Positions 14,408 through 26,950 of a stretch of 64,000 nt of DNA are shown here, in pieces. The DNA comes from Chamaea fasciata. Lineage: Eukaryota > Chordata > Aves > Passeriformes > Sylviidae. A program made the translations under genes and the position numbers. Numbering within the stretch: position 1 is the first letter of the stretch; each line of letters begins with the position of its first letter. Under the pieces are notes generated by a model, which saw only the letters and a program-made list of their open reading frames with translations, had not been told where the DNA came from and searched no databases. The DNA lies in the NCBI GenBank assembly GCA_029207755.1, contig JARCOQ010000007.1, positions 40,443,656 to 40,507,655 of the forward strand, written 5' to 3'.

Positions 14408-17400
14408 GTGCTTATCTCGAATTGGCACAGAAGGGTTTTGTTTATTCCATCTAACTGATGGGACAGCTCCTTTTCTGAATTCCTTTGAGCTGATGCTGCT
14501 GTGTACATTCATGAAGCCGATCACTCTGAGATGGTCACCATTCATGTTTCCGCACTGAAGTGGCTGGTAATGAAGCTATGTGTTTTACCTTCAGAGTTTT
14601 TTCACTGAAAATTATTATTTCTGACAGAAAATAAACCCAAAGAAACAGTGAGATCAAAATGCAAGTGCCAAACATGCAAATTTGTGTGTGACAGGAGCCA
14701 TTTAAAATTGAATCATGCCCTTGTGATAATTAGCAAACACTTAATTCCGGAGGTATTTGTGTTGTATTTGTGTTATGGAGAGGGACACGAAGCAAGTCCT
14801 CAGCCTGAGGGGCATTTCAGTGATATGTAACAGATCCTTTAAGTCCCAAACAGTTTATTCACCTAAGACACAAAACGTTTACTGGGAGGAGATGTTTTTG
14901 AGGTAGTTGAGGAAGGCAATGGAGAATTAATAGATATTTGGAGCAGAATTTATGATTGTTGTCCAGATTCTTGTGAGCGGTGATGTTTTCCCAGCTGCCT
15001 TATGCTAGTTGCTGGCCACCAGGTTTCTCTACATTTCAAGTAGATATTCAACCTCTTGGACACTGTGCTGCACACAGCCAAAGGAATTTCAACTGTGTAA
15101 GCTGACAAGTAAGAACAAATTGCTTCTGCCTGGTACCAATGTCCACAGAGGTGATGCTAAATTCCCAAGAGAAAATATGCCTATTCATTTTTATTTCTCC
15201 TTGATCAGTGCTGTAGTCCTGATTGTGCTGTGCTTTTTGCTGTCTGATGTAAACACCATACAGGAAGGGACGTTCAAATGGACCAGTGAGTGCATACAAT
15301 GAGACTTACAGGGGATTTCAATCACTTGCTCTGTGTCCTGTGCCATTTCTATGCTTCTGGATCCTTTTTGTCAAAGGATCATTTTAGCAGTGGTGGGGGA
15401 TTTGCACATGTCTCCTAGTTTGCCCAGTTCATAAGCTGCAGCAGTAACAGCACTTAGGATTAATGTGAGCTCATGTAGATAACTCTGCTAGATAAGAAAA
15501 TATCCCTGTTTGTACAGTTACGGGGTTCTCCATCATGTGGTGTATCTTACCTTTGTTTTGCATTTCTCCCTCCAACCCATTTAGAGTACTTTAACTGTGT
15601 GGAAAGTGTGGTGACCAAGAGTTAAAACCATAAGTGGACAGATTCTTTGAATTTATTGTTTCCTTTCCCTATGTTTCCATCTGCTTGGAAATAAGGATAA
15701 TCTTGAATCCTGTTTCTGATGGTGTAACATGATATGGATCTTAAGAGCTTTTGGTAGGTAGACTGGCGAAAGGCAGTTCAAAAGGTTGAAAGACAGCTGA
15801 CATGCAGCACACTGGCCTAAGTTTGATGGGATGCCAGGGTATGGACAAAGGTTGATGAAGTGGAATGACAGTGGGCATTTTTAGTCTTGACTTCACTTTT
15901 AGTCTGAGACCCTCAATTGTTGCATTGTTAGCAATTGCTTGTGGAGAGGTAAGAAATTGTGGCAATGGGCATGAGAAGGAATATTAATGATCCAATTTCC
16001 AGCTGAGTTCCACTCCAAGGCCTCGCTGGGTGATGTGCATTTTTAATCATAACAAACCAGAATGAGAAAGAGCTGCTTGCAGCAAGGCAGGCCTGTGTGT
16101 GGAGCCACAGTGTGTAACACCATCTCAGACCTCTGCCTGCTGCCCAGGGGAGAGAGACACAAGGCTGCTCTGCTTGCTTGAGTGCCACCACAAACTAGCT
16201 TGGACTGTGACAGTCAAACCTGGATCACCACTAGAAGTGGAACCAGAGAAGAGGTATAGTAACTGTCTTGAATAGCCTAAAGCTCTTGACTGGAAGAAAT
16301 CACTGAATTCAACTGGAACTTTGGGTCAAAATTTACCCTGACTCAAAAGGGGCAGAAATATGCTAGACAGCATTGTGCTATAGCCATGCTGAATTTCCCG
16401 CTGTCTATTTTTTGCAGTCTTGATGGTTTCTGTGATAGGGTCTTCTCACTTGTTTGTGTTTCTGGAAAGTGATTTCTCTGACTTTTGCGGCCATGCAGTC
16501 TGGTTAAGTGATATACCCAAGAGTTGCTTTGATCTCTCAGTCTCAGATACACAGAATCTGGAAGAACCCTCGAGGTTTTCTTTTCTTCTGAGGTGCTTTT
16601 CATTCCGAACTTTCAGCTACAGAGAGGTTTGCAATACTACCTTGGGAGCCCATCATCATAGGGTTCAAGTAGCCTGCTGGAGTTGCTGCTGAGGGATATG
16701 CAGGCCTTCTTACTGGGGATAAGTATTCTGTGATCATTTAACAGTGGGACATGCAGCTCCATGCTTCATACATATTTGGGAATGTGCCAGCTGTGTGCCT
16801 TAACTTACCTGCTAAGCTTCAAGCTCCATGTCTCAGGACAGTTCCCTCTTTACTTTTTCTTAATAGTTTACTCTGTGACTTCGTAACTTCTTTGTCTTTA
16901 CCAGCTAAACGGCTGGTAGTCACTTGCCCCAGTGTTTTAGTTCCACAGTTGTCTAGTGTGTGTGAGAATATGGTGCAGAAGCACAGCCTTTTTGTGACAG
17001 AGTGTCTGACACATCTCAGAGGCAGGAGAAGCAGCAGCTTTGCCTTCTCAATACAGGAGTGTATTGCTTCAGTGCACGCTAAGCAGGGCAGTCATTCCAC
17101 GTAGCAGAAGGCAGGGGTGCCACACTCTCTCACTACAGTGCAGGAGTTTTGGGAGGAAGAAACAGTTGTCTCAAATCCCCTCAAGTGTATATTAAAGCCA
17201 GAAATTAGAACTGATTTTCCTCTTAGAGTTTTCGGCACCAATTCAGTTGCTTCTCTGTATGTTAGTGCTAACCCAAACTAGGGAAAAGGTATGCCCAGCC
17301 TTTGTAGCATCGTGTTTTGTGTATCTGGCAGAAAAAAGGTGTCTGGTGTTTGATATCCCAGTACTCTTGCTCATTATTTTCAAGTAAACAAGATGAATCT

Positions 17401-18109
17401 GAAAGAGATATGGGAAAACTCCTGTGCTGCTTTCTATGCCATTAAACTGGGAGTTAGCATTCTTTGGGATGGTCTGCGCTGATCAGTCATCTGTATTATG
17501 CAAGCGAGGGTTGGAGAATTGCTGCAGAAAGATGGAATGCTTTCTTTCATAGGAGGAGTTTCTGAAAGAACACACACACCCCTGCAAAATACAAACCCAC
17601 TGGGGCCTGCCACAGTGCCAAACAAAATGCCAGCAGCTTTAAGACTTCTGTTTCGCTTAGAAATAAATGTTACATGATTTGTGCATGAGGGATGGAATTC
17701 ACTGAAGTGGTTGAGGAGGGAGTGGAGAGGGAATGGGAGGAGGTGCCTTTCAGTAGATGTTGCCTCTGGCATGAGTGCAGGACAGTGAGCAGTTTATACA
17801 TGTTGTGTTTATGCAGCAAGTCTGGCCCTGAGAGAGGCACCTTTCCACTTCACAAAGCTGCCTCGCTGCTGCTGCTGCTTGACACCCAAGCAGCTAATAT
17901 GCCTCCTTCACAAAAGGCTCTGGCTTTTAAAATGTTTTAACCTGCAATTCTATTGGGCAGCGGTCCCCTCCTGGCAGAGGGAGGGGTCTGCCAAATGGAT
18001 ATCGTTTACTGTGATATTTAAAATCTTTTGGAGGGAAGATGGATACCATTTGCTGAGATTGGTGTTTGTTGCCCAGGCAAAACTCCCAGCGTATTTACAG
18101 CAGCTCTGC

Positions 18110-18160
18110 AAGGTCTGTGTGTGTGTGTGGTAGGTATGTGTGTGTGCATGTACATGCTTG
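18110..18160. repeat. (TG)n microsatellite, interrupted
   Basis: GTGTGTGTGTGTG followed by a GTAGGTA interruption and a second shorter TG run. Alternating purine-pyrimidine sequence with Z-DNA potential. Confidence 0.9.
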
Positions 18161-18249
18161 TGAATGCCTTTATTTCCATGCTCCGGCTGCCTGCTTTTGA
18201 TTTAAGGGCAGGTTTTATTCCCCAGCTGCCTCAGGGCTCCTCTTTTCTG

Positions 18250-18480
18250 ATTGCATTAAAGTCTCCGTAATTCTCCCCTCATTAATGATTGGCATATTTT
18301 TACCTCTCACTAAAGGAGCTTGGAGGCAACTCCCGTGGGGCCCTGCTCGCCAAATGAAACAATTTCATCCTGCTCCAGAAACGCATTAAAAAGGGTTTGT
18401 CAGGATCTTATCGCTAGTTAGGGAAAGCTAATCAAATTACTTCTATTTATTAGCTGCTGCAGCAATGTGTCATTCCATCA
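18250..18480. promoter_or_regulatory. CNE-like block, candidate enhancer
   Basis: The sequence is high in complexity and holds CATTAATGATTGGC near 18281, AACGCATTAAAAAGGG near 18380, CTTATCGCTAGTTAGG near 18406 and GCTAATCAAATTAC near 18428. These resemble homeodomain, GATA-type and TCF-type core sites. The dense core content suggests a conserved regulatory element. This is inference from appearance, without alignment. Confidence 0.35.
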
Positions 18481-18957
18481 AGTGCAGGTAGTGGGACAGG
18501 CAGGGACTGCGTGGTGAGCTCTGTGCATCCAGCGCTGCTGCCTTGATCTGCACAACAGCATCTCTTGCCAAGGGAGGCTGAGGGCCAAGAGAAGCTGTGG
18601 ACTTCTCAGTGACAGTGCTTCTGTCACCATGGGACCTCTCATCTGCTGCCCCTTTGTTCGTCTTTTCCAGTGGACTCCCCAAAGCCCCTTTGTAGTTGCA
18701 TTCCTGAGCTTTTAACATTGAGTCCACTACTTCTGTATTTGCCTATTCACTTCTTGCTGTTGCTGATTTTATTTTGCTACTGACTATTTGTATTGATGTA
18801 GTTTGGGGTTTTTGGCAAGTTTAACTCAGTGTTAAACCAGTCCAGGAATGATTTGTCCTTTTTCTTTGAACCTGGCATGACAAGGAGGACACTGGGGAGA
18901 GATAATAGCAATTGTAACAGAAACACACATTTTTTACTCCATGAGACTTTTAGGAAT

Positions 18958-19018
18958 TCTTTTTTTCTTTTTTTCTTTTTTTTTTTCTTTTGGGTTTTTT
19001 GGTTGGTTTTTTTTTTCC
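18958..19018. repeat. T-rich pyrimidine tract
   Basis: Runs of T separated by C and by GGG/GG interruptions, ending TTTTTTCCAG. It resembles an acceptor tract, but no coding or donor evidence follows, so I treat it as a low-complexity repeat. Confidence 0.8.
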
Positions 19019-20089
19019 AGTACATGTGGTCTGTAAAAGTAATTGCAATTGAGGGAGCAGGAAAGAAAGTGACTGAGTGTCGAATAAAATGCATACAAGG
19101 ACTTAGATGGGACTCGGAAAAGAGAACCAGCTATTGCTGGACTGCTGCTGATTACATGAACAGTAGTGGTTTGTGAAGCAAGAGGTGTGAACTCAGACAG
19201 AATAAAGCTCACTCTTTTATTGATTTCACATGTGGAATGTGCATGTCCTTCATGCACATACACTGTGCACTCATATTTGCAACCATGTATGCACTTCCAC
19301 TCTTGCCCATCATCTTAATTCCCAAGGTGCTATACCTCCTGTGGGCTTGTTGCTGTCTCAGAAGGGCCATGGAAGCAGGCGCCCAACATGCGCTTTCAAA
19401 CTTTAGAAAGTATAGATCTGTTTCCATCTTTTTACTATTCCTTTTATCTTGGAACTAAGAACAAGGAAATCTCTGGTGTTTGAGATAAACGCGAATTGGA
19501 CAGTGAGAATGGGCTTGTTTCCAGGTGAAGCTGCTGTCACATTAAAAAAACACCCACAGGAATAAAACCATGTAGTGGGTTTATTTGCATGAAGTGAAGT
19601 GTGTCTAAATATAGTTAATAGTGATTCACAATGACGATATTGCTGTGCACATCGTGTAAATCTTTGCTGTTTCATTTTGTGCATGCCAAGATGTTCACCC
19701 TAGCACAAAATCCTGGGACAGCAGTGAAAACACAGCGTTCTCATGTATAAGCACACATTTAAATACACCGGTGTGCATGTTGTGTATGGTGTTGGTTTCG
19801 TTTAGGGAATGTTTGTGCTGGCCCTCAGGATTTTGCAGTTGTATGTACGCAGATGCATGCTCTGTGTTTGCATAGAACTGGTAGAGTGCTTAGAGGTATG
19901 ACAGGGTTTTGGCCCTACAAGCAATGATTCCTGGATTGGTGGGGGGCAGGCAAGTGCCCCAGCTATTACAACCGTGTGGATTCACTTTATGATGGGAGTG
20001 ACTGCCAAGCTGTGGGGGCCCTGAGTGTATTCCTGGGAGTGGCAGTGTAGCAGGACTAGCAGGGGAGTCCAGCCCCATGCAGTGAGCCA

Positions 20090-20410
20090 TGCTCCAGCAT
20101 CCTCATTATCCACACAGTTCAAAAAGCAGTCCTGAGCGGACCATCACGTCCCACAAAAAGCTTTATCGATTGGTCTGTCAGAGCATTTCCTGGGGTCCTG
20201 TATATCTCTTTGCCTCCTCGTCAGTAATGAAGAGGCCGAGCACAGAGAGAGTCAGCAGACTCCCAGCTGCTGGGATTTCTTCATCTTCTCATCAGGATTT
20301 TAATTAGACACGTCCGAGAGGGCAGCACCGTGTGAGGGCAGGTGGGAGCTTTATCAAGCAGGCCACTTCTTTAATTACTGTTTACTGACAGATAACAAGG
20401 GAGGGGAGTT
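20090..20410. promoter_or_regulatory. CNE-like block, candidate enhancer
   Basis: About 320 bases of non-repetitive DNA contain AGCTTTATCGATTGG near 20159, GATTTTAATTAGAC near 20295, CTTTATCAAG near 20349 and TTTAATTACTGTTTACTG near 20370. TAATTA homeodomain cores, a TGTTTAC forkhead core and an AGATAA GATA core are all present. The call rests on this clustering and is unverified. Confidence 0.38.
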
Positions 20411-21539
20411 GGCAGCAGAGATTGTTGTAGGGGGAAGCGGAGAAAGGACGGCAGTCCCCAGAGTGTGTACTCAGCAAAGAAGGCCTTTGCTAGGGATCGA
20501 GGGGAAATTATTCTGCTCTCCCCACCCTGACATGCTGTTTACCTGTTGCCAGAGTAGGAAAGGTTCCCCTTCCCCTTCTCCTAGAGAGCAGAAGATAGAT
20601 CTGAAAGGTATTAAGGGCCAGAGACCCAAGGAATGAAACATATATTTGGTTAGAGAAAAATGAGAGAACTGGCTCTTCTAAGCTACCAGGACCCTCACCT
20701 GAGTGGTCCTGTTCCTTCCCAGCCCTGGACTTCCCTGTGGATTTTCTGATATTGCACAGTAGGAATCAAAATTATTTTCTTCTCCTTCTGTCTGGAACTG
20801 TCAGCCCTCCTCCCTCTCACTGCAACCATGGCTGTTCTGTCTGAAAGAAACCTTCTTCCATCTTTCCATATGTCTTCAGCACTGGTAGTATGAGGGCAGT
20901 CTGCTCTGTGGCTGCTTCTGTCATGGCCTTCATCTCTGCTGTCTTTCAGGCCAATTCTGCACCTGGTATGAATATTATCTTCAGCCAATCCTTTTCTGTT
21001 TTGCCCCAGAATACACCTACCCCTCCCATCTTCTGTCTCCTCCTCCTTAAGGTGTTTTTTGGTCATCGTTTGTAACCCAGCTGCTGTGTCCTGCTGGATC
21101 ATAGCCCTGTTTTTAGTTTCGTGGAGCTGCATTTTTATTGTTTTGTGTTATGACAGGGGAACAGTGTTCACAGTCCCCTACAGAGCAAGAGGCTGGGCAG
21201 ATCACTGTCCCCTGGGTCAACCAGCCCCTTGGGACAGACAGTGCCTGTAGAGTGCAGCAGCTGGGGTCCACGAGAACAGTCCTTTGGTGAACTAAACTCA
21301 GCAGCTGTCGCTCTCCAGAAATTTTCTCTGAAGATCATGCCACAGTCTTGGCTGAATTTTTATCCACTATTAGGCTGTCTGATGCTTCCAAAATACTGTT
21401 GCCGTTCCAAAGTGGAAGATGGCAAGTGCCAGAGCTTGATTTCCATTGTTGCCAATAAACTCCCACTGCTCCGAGCAGAACAAGATCTGGAGGATGTGCT
21501 TGGGATCAGCAAGGACTTGGTAATTGGACTGTTGTTCTT

Positions 21540-21745
21540 TCATTTTGCTACGCAGTAGCGAGCAGATTATAGAGCCCACACATTATAGATTTCCTGTCAT
21601 CCCTCATGAATCAAGCTCCACCGTCTTATTTACTGTCGGCCAAGGCCTGTGAATAACATCACCAGGGGATATGCTCCCAAGCAGTTGTGCAAACACACAG
21701 TACAGAGCCATTGCTTGCGCCTTTGAGCTGTCGGCCCACCTTCCC
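21540..21745. promoter_or_regulatory. CNE-like block, candidate enhancer
   Basis: A short non-repetitive stretch with retained CpGs, CCTCATGAATCAAG near 21602, CTTATTTACTGTCGG near 21625 and GTGAATAACATCACC near 21650. CTGTCGGCC occurs twice, near 21633 and 21728. Appearance suggests constraint, but no alignment was available. Confidence 0.3.
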
Positions 21746-22237
21746 CCGTCACAACTCCTATGGCAGAGAAGGGTCCTCTGTTTTCCTGTCTTCATGGAAT
21801 GGCCCCTGGCTTCCCTGGAAGCTCACGGTTTGTAACACTGGAGGCAAATCTGTGTTATCTAATTAATATTAAATCCCACATTTTTAAGTTTATGAAATTT
21901 CTGGTCACAATTCTGGCCATTGTGTACGCTCATGTCTACATGCACCAAGGATGTGGATTTCCAGTTTCAAGGGAACCATTTAAATTAAATCTGTCTGGTT
22001 TGTACTCAAGGCACAGCACTGAATGTAAGGACCATGGGAACAATTCTCAGCCTCATCAAAGACTGCTAAAATATTCTGCTCTTCTACACAGAGAATGTAA
22101 TATATTATGAACTTGGTTTATCAGAATATATCTTCTCAAGTTTCCCAAAATTTCAGATCAAGATTTTGAAAGTGTGTGAGAAATTGAATCCTGATGGGAG
22201 ATTTGCCTCAATGAAGGGCTAACACTCTCCCTTCTCC

Positions 22238-22266
22238 CACCCCTTCCCCCACCCCCCCCTTTTTTA
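22238..22266. repeat. C-rich then T-rich tract
   Basis: CCACCCC, TTCCCCC and ACCCCCCCC units are followed by a T run. Low-complexity sequence with G-rich complement. Confidence 0.8.
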
Positions 22267-23398
22267 TTCTTTTAAACTACAGTGAGTTTCCTTGGAAGTG
22301 AGGGGAAATTTGGTTAGTCTACTGCAAGCCAGCAGGCTAGTTGCAACCTCATGACTTGTTCTGGATGTTCGTATAAACTCTCTGGCCTTCCAAATGATAA
22401 ACTTGAATGCCCAGGAATTAAGTTAAAGGGACTGAAGTGCTAATTTGTTTCTATTAGACAGGTTAATATTTCTGTCTTGGAAATCTAGATATTAGGCAAG
22501 ATCTGGGGAATGTATCTTCAAATAGTAAGAGGCTTTGTCCAAGAGGATGTGATTAAAGCCATTTGCTATGTCTGATTTTTTTTTTTTTTACTGGTGCATC
22601 CAGTGGGATTTCATTTCAGTTGTTCATACCACTGTCACTTTCCATTGTTTGTGGAAATTTTTATCCAAACCATCAATTTTTATATTTTAAAGTCCTGAAT
22701 TATGCCTTCCTTCCATTTAAAAACAAATCAAGAAGATTCCTCTTTGCTAAGCTCTGAATCAGCTGGTGTCAGTAAGTGGAGCCACCAAACAGGAATGGGA
22801 AGACAGGGCAAGGGGGCTGGGCAAAAAGGAGGGGAGAGGAAGCAAATAATTATAAGCAGTTGATGAACAAGAGGCTAAGGCTGTTGAGTGTGGGGGAATA
22901 GTGTTTGGAGGGGTGAGATGACGGCAAAGGAAAGGGTTAGCACGGGAAGACGGTGAAGAGAAGAAAGTGAGCTGGGGTGGGCTAGAGAGGAGAGAGGCAT
23001 GACTTGGATTGAATGGTTGGAAAAGCCTCTGTATCATTATTTCTCTTTTGCCAGGGTCTGAAATTCACTCAGTGTTTCATGCTCCTCCTGACAGTTTTCA
23101 CAAAGGAGGATGAGCTACCTTTGCAGCCCGTTTACTCTATTACCTTGCTAGCAGTGGCCCACGTGATGGATTCGTCCCTTCTGATAATCCACAAAAGTGT
23201 CATTGTGATGCTTTCTGACAGAATTTCTTTGTTGTAGAAGTAACAACAAACTCTAAAAATGGCATTTCAAATGGTACTAATGCAAAAGCTGGATGATGGA
23301 GAAAGACCAGTTATCCTCTTCAAGCACTTCTGTCTACCTGACTGTGTGCCTTACACAACTCGTGTTTTAGCTACATCACTGTGTGTTGTTTCCTTCGC

Positions 23399-23495
23399 AG
23401 GACCCCTGTCTCATTCACTGCATGTGATAGACCTGCTCTGAGGTAAATCAGAGTTGCACAGTGAAAGAGACCATCTGTAGGACCCCTGCCTCATT
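23399..23495. repeat. Spaced direct repeat, 80-base period
   Basis: AGGACCCCTGTCTCATT at 23399-23415 recurs as AGGACCCCTGCCTCATT at 23479-23495 with one change. The intervening sequence is not obviously duplicated. The meaning is unknown; it may be an old tandem duplication. Confidence 0.7.
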
Positions 23496-24864
23496 TGTCA
23501 GGTGTGTACTGAGTGAGACAAGGGAGTGCAGGAAGAAAGGGAAGCTTTTACAGCTGAGGCAGTGAAATTCTGACCTGACAGTTGACTTCTTTTCTGTACG
23601 TGACCATTTCTATATGGTAGTTTTCAGGGATTTTTCAAGCAGCTACTATGCCAGTGGTTGTTTAATTGTGTGTTCCTTATTTTATAGGGGACCTTTTGGT
23701 CCCAAAGGGCTTACTTTACAGAAACAGGGAGTGCTTAAAGCTGCAAATTAACTAAATGAGAGTCCACTAAACCCAAGGTGCTACACAAGCACAGATCAGT
23801 AAGGCTGTTGCTGTCTTGGAGTAGGCACACAGAATTAGCAAATGCATTTTAACACCATCTTTGGTCATTCATCCATAAAATGGGAATAAAAATATCCTCT
23901 GCTCTCATAGAGGTATGTGGAAATAGATGATCTTGGGATAGTGAAGCTCTTGGACAGTGTAATGACAAGCCCATAGAAAAACACATAAGGAAATTAGTAA
24001 ATCTCTAGAGCCGGGTTTGAATAATGTGTAGTAAATAAGGCCTGGGGCCACACCCTGAACAATGAGCAGAAACCAGCATTTCAAGCAGCTGCTCATTACA
24101 TAGGAAAAATCCCTTTTGAGTGCAGCCTGATAGGGTACTGTGAAAAAAAAAAAATGATCCTGTAATTATGGACTCTAAAATAATATATATGTACATAAGG
24201 GTTAAGAGTATTTTTTCACAAGTATACACAATTTTGGTTTTTCCTAACCTTTGACTTCACTTGTAGTCTGCTCTATTTAACACACAGTTTTTGTCTATGT
24301 TTCATGAATCCTGTCAACTTTTGCAGTTCTATGAACTTGAGATCATTTTGTCCCAGCCTCTCCATTTGGATTAAGTACTGCCATTTCATGTAGTTCCAGA
24401 TCAACTAAATGCAGGTAGTCAAAACCTGCTTATTTCTATATTATGTATTCCACATCATATAGATGTTCTAATCTCAACTGAGGTGCAGATTGGTGTGAGT
24501 GAGGAAGGCAGATCTGACCCTGTAATTTGCTATAATGAGCAAAACTGACACCCAGATGCTCTTGTTCTCAACAGTAAAAGAATTTTGGGATATTTGAGAA
24601 CTTACTTGCAGGCTACTAACGGTAATGAAAACAATAAACCCCCCAGCAGCAATATACAAGAGGACAATGTCACTAAGGCTAGGAAATTTCTTTAGAAGTC
24701 TTTGCTGTAATGTGTGCAGGGAGAATGGTAAAGCTTAAGGTCTTATTGAAAGTATGCAGAAATATAACATTCAAAGTACATAATTTTAAATAACCACACT
24801 TTTTGTGACTACTTATGTGCTTGTTTAGGAATAAATAAAAGAGGGATGTTTTACCAAGGTATGT

Positions 24865-25137
24865 AGCAATAGGACAAGGGGAATGGCTTTAAACTGAAAG
24901 AGGGTAGATTTACATTAGATTTTAGGAAGAAATTCTTTACTGTGAGGGTGGTGAGGCACTGGAACAGGTTGCTCAGAGAAGCAGTGGTTGCCTCATCCTT
25001 GGAAGTGTTCATGGCCAGATTGGATGGAGCATGAAGCAACCTGGTTGAATGGAAAGTCTCCCTGCCCATGGCAGGGGGTTGGAATTAAGTGATCTTCAAG
25101 GTCCTTTCTAACTGAAACCATTCTTTGATTCTATGAA
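24865..25137 (+). mobile_element. CR1 LINE 3' fragment (about 270 bp)
   Basis: The sequence has the diagnostic CR1 3' region in sense orientation: AGGACAAGGGGAATGGCTTT, TTAGGAAGAAATTCTTTACT, GTGAGGCACTGGAACAGGTT, CCTGCCCATGGCAGGGGGTT and a terminal ATTCTTTGATTCTATGAA. It is 5'-truncated and contains no protein-coding capacity. Several changes from the usual consensus suggest a moderately old insertion. Confidence 0.95.
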
Positions 25138-26764
25138 GTGTGTAGTGACTGTAATAGTAGTGCAGAAGTGTTAAACTCTATCAAGTTGAGAAGTAAAAGG
25201 TTAATGGTGTTGGGATGATCAGTGTACAAACCTAATGCTGGTTAACCTTTCCATGCCACGTCTGGTATTTGCTGTAATTTGAAGAGAGAATGTTATGAAT
25301 AGTAGAAGAAGTAGACCTTTGTCATGCATCTGTGACATTTTGTTTGTAAGAATCAGAGTTGTCTATTGCAGATGTCCAAGATGTCTAAGAAATGTGCCAT
25401 AAAATCTTTTTCTCATGTATTTTCCCCCTTTTCTCCCTTACTAACTATCTCAAATACTCAAAGAATTCCTTGGGCTATTTAGGCTGTAGAATGTGATGCT
25501 TCTCTCAAGGATGACTAGTATTGTATGGTACTGTTGGCTGGTTGGTGACTTGGAAAGCACTGGTTCCCACATGTGCTGCAGATAATGGTCCATGCAGGAA
25601 ATAAAGTAAGCCAAACCTATCAAACATATTTTAACATATGTAAGAGACTGAATGAGTGTCATTTGCAGTTTCTTAATTGTTCAGTTTTAACAGTTTCATC
25701 GGATAAATGTACTGTGTGATTTAAAGACAACACATGAAAAAGTGATGCCAGGGTACCCAAGGGCAGGAACTCTCACAAAAATCCCCCTAGGAAGGGCCTG
25801 GCATTAGTGGCAAAAGGAGAGGAAAGAACAATCTAAAAAATATAATGATCTATTCTTGTAGGGGTCAGACAGCAAGAGGCAGCACATGTGCTGGGTGGGA
25901 ACCATCAATGAGAGCTGGTTTCCCCATGGGATATCCAGACCTGGACTACCAAAGTAAGCTGAGGCTAGGACAAACAGATGTTATGCCAGAAACTTCAGCA
26001 GAGCTAGTCTGTTTTGCATAGGTGTCTGATCTTACTTGGCATGCTTTAAGCTCTCTTCTGAAACTCAGGGTGGAATATAACCATTATGATTTCATCCTGA
26101 CTGCTCTGTTCTCCACATATGATGCGACTCTTGGGTATTACTACTAAGCTACACAAGCAGGAAGCTGAGGTACAGGGTGGTGTGTTGCCAGGTGCACAGC
26201 TCATGAGTGTACAAGCCCAGTCACACACCTCTGCTTCCCTTCAGCGAGAGAAGGAAGGGAGCCTGTGGGTCACTGCATTACCAAAGTAAACAGTCTGCCT
26301 ACAGGTGTCTTATTGACAGAGTTAGGCAGTGTTAGTGCCCCCAAACTGGTGTTTTAAAACACCATCCTGAGGCATCCCTGCACAACAGGCACTCTGCTCT
26401 CTGGAAAACTAGCTTAGGACAGAGTGGGGTAAATGAAATAAGGGCTAGTGGCCCTCAGACCATTGTGGCAGTGCAGAGGTAAGGTCAGGCCATTGTTTGC
26501 AAAAACTGCGTCTCACCAGAGGGTATGATCCTAACCTTGCTCAGGGGCAGGCAAGCTGGAGTCTCAGTCTTACAGACCTGCCAAGCAGAAAGTGTTTATT
26601 TCCTGCTCTGGATCCACGATCCAGGAGGAATGAATAAAAGTGATTTAATCTTCAGTGTGAGGAAAATCACCTGACTGAGCAGGACGCAGAGGACAAATGG
26701 GACAGCAGACCTTAGCTTGCCTGGCCAGGAGGGATGGGAAAACAGAAGTGAGACACAGGATCAG

Positions 26765-26950
26765 AATCACTAATTGTTATTTATTATTTATTTTCTAATT
26801 TTTCCCTTGCTCGGATTCCACGATTGCTGGAAATCAGGGCTTCTCTGGCTGTCTGGGTGCATCTGTGACATTGACTCTGTCTTTGAGATGGGGAGCACCC
26901 TCTGGTGGTTAAGGATAATCTGACATTTCCTGGGATTGGCGCCCATCATC
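26765..26950. promoter_or_regulatory. CNE-like block around a CTCF motif
   Basis: The stretch starts with CACTAATTGTTATTTATTA, continues with non-repetitive sequence containing GGATTCCACGATTGCTGG, and ends around the strong CTCF-like motif at 26895-26908. This mixture is consistent with an enhancer or boundary element upstream of ESRRB; the call is inference. Confidence 0.35.
26895..26908 (-). promoter_or_regulatory. Candidate CTCF binding site
   Basis: The + strand reads GCACCCTCTGGTGG; the minus strand reads CCACCAGAGGGTGC. Thirteen of 14 positions fit the CTCF core CCASYAGRKGGCRS, the exception being T for C at position 12. I saw no equally good copy elsewhere in the window. Occupancy cannot be judged from sequence. 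Confidence 0.55.

Larger units (their letters stand above)
13531..26764. other. Upstream intergenic DNA with scattered CNE-like blocks
   Basis: No gene was recognised. Between ordinary sequence lie several stretches with compact, non-repetitive, homeobox-core-rich sequence, annotated individually. One well-preserved CR1 tail (24865-25137) and pyrimidine-rich repeats occur. This part lies roughly 13-26 kb before the ESRRB start, so regulatory sequence for that gene is plausible. Confidence 0.5.

Noticed and set aside
18829..19176. Possible exon after the T-rich tract ending in CCAG
   Set aside because: The tract resembles an acceptor, but the following frame is unrecognisable and no partner donor or coding signal supports it.
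20695..21132. 145-codon minus-strand frame
   Set aside because: Composition is ordinary, no domain is recognised, and no splice or start signals support it; the length is within chance range for this much DNA.
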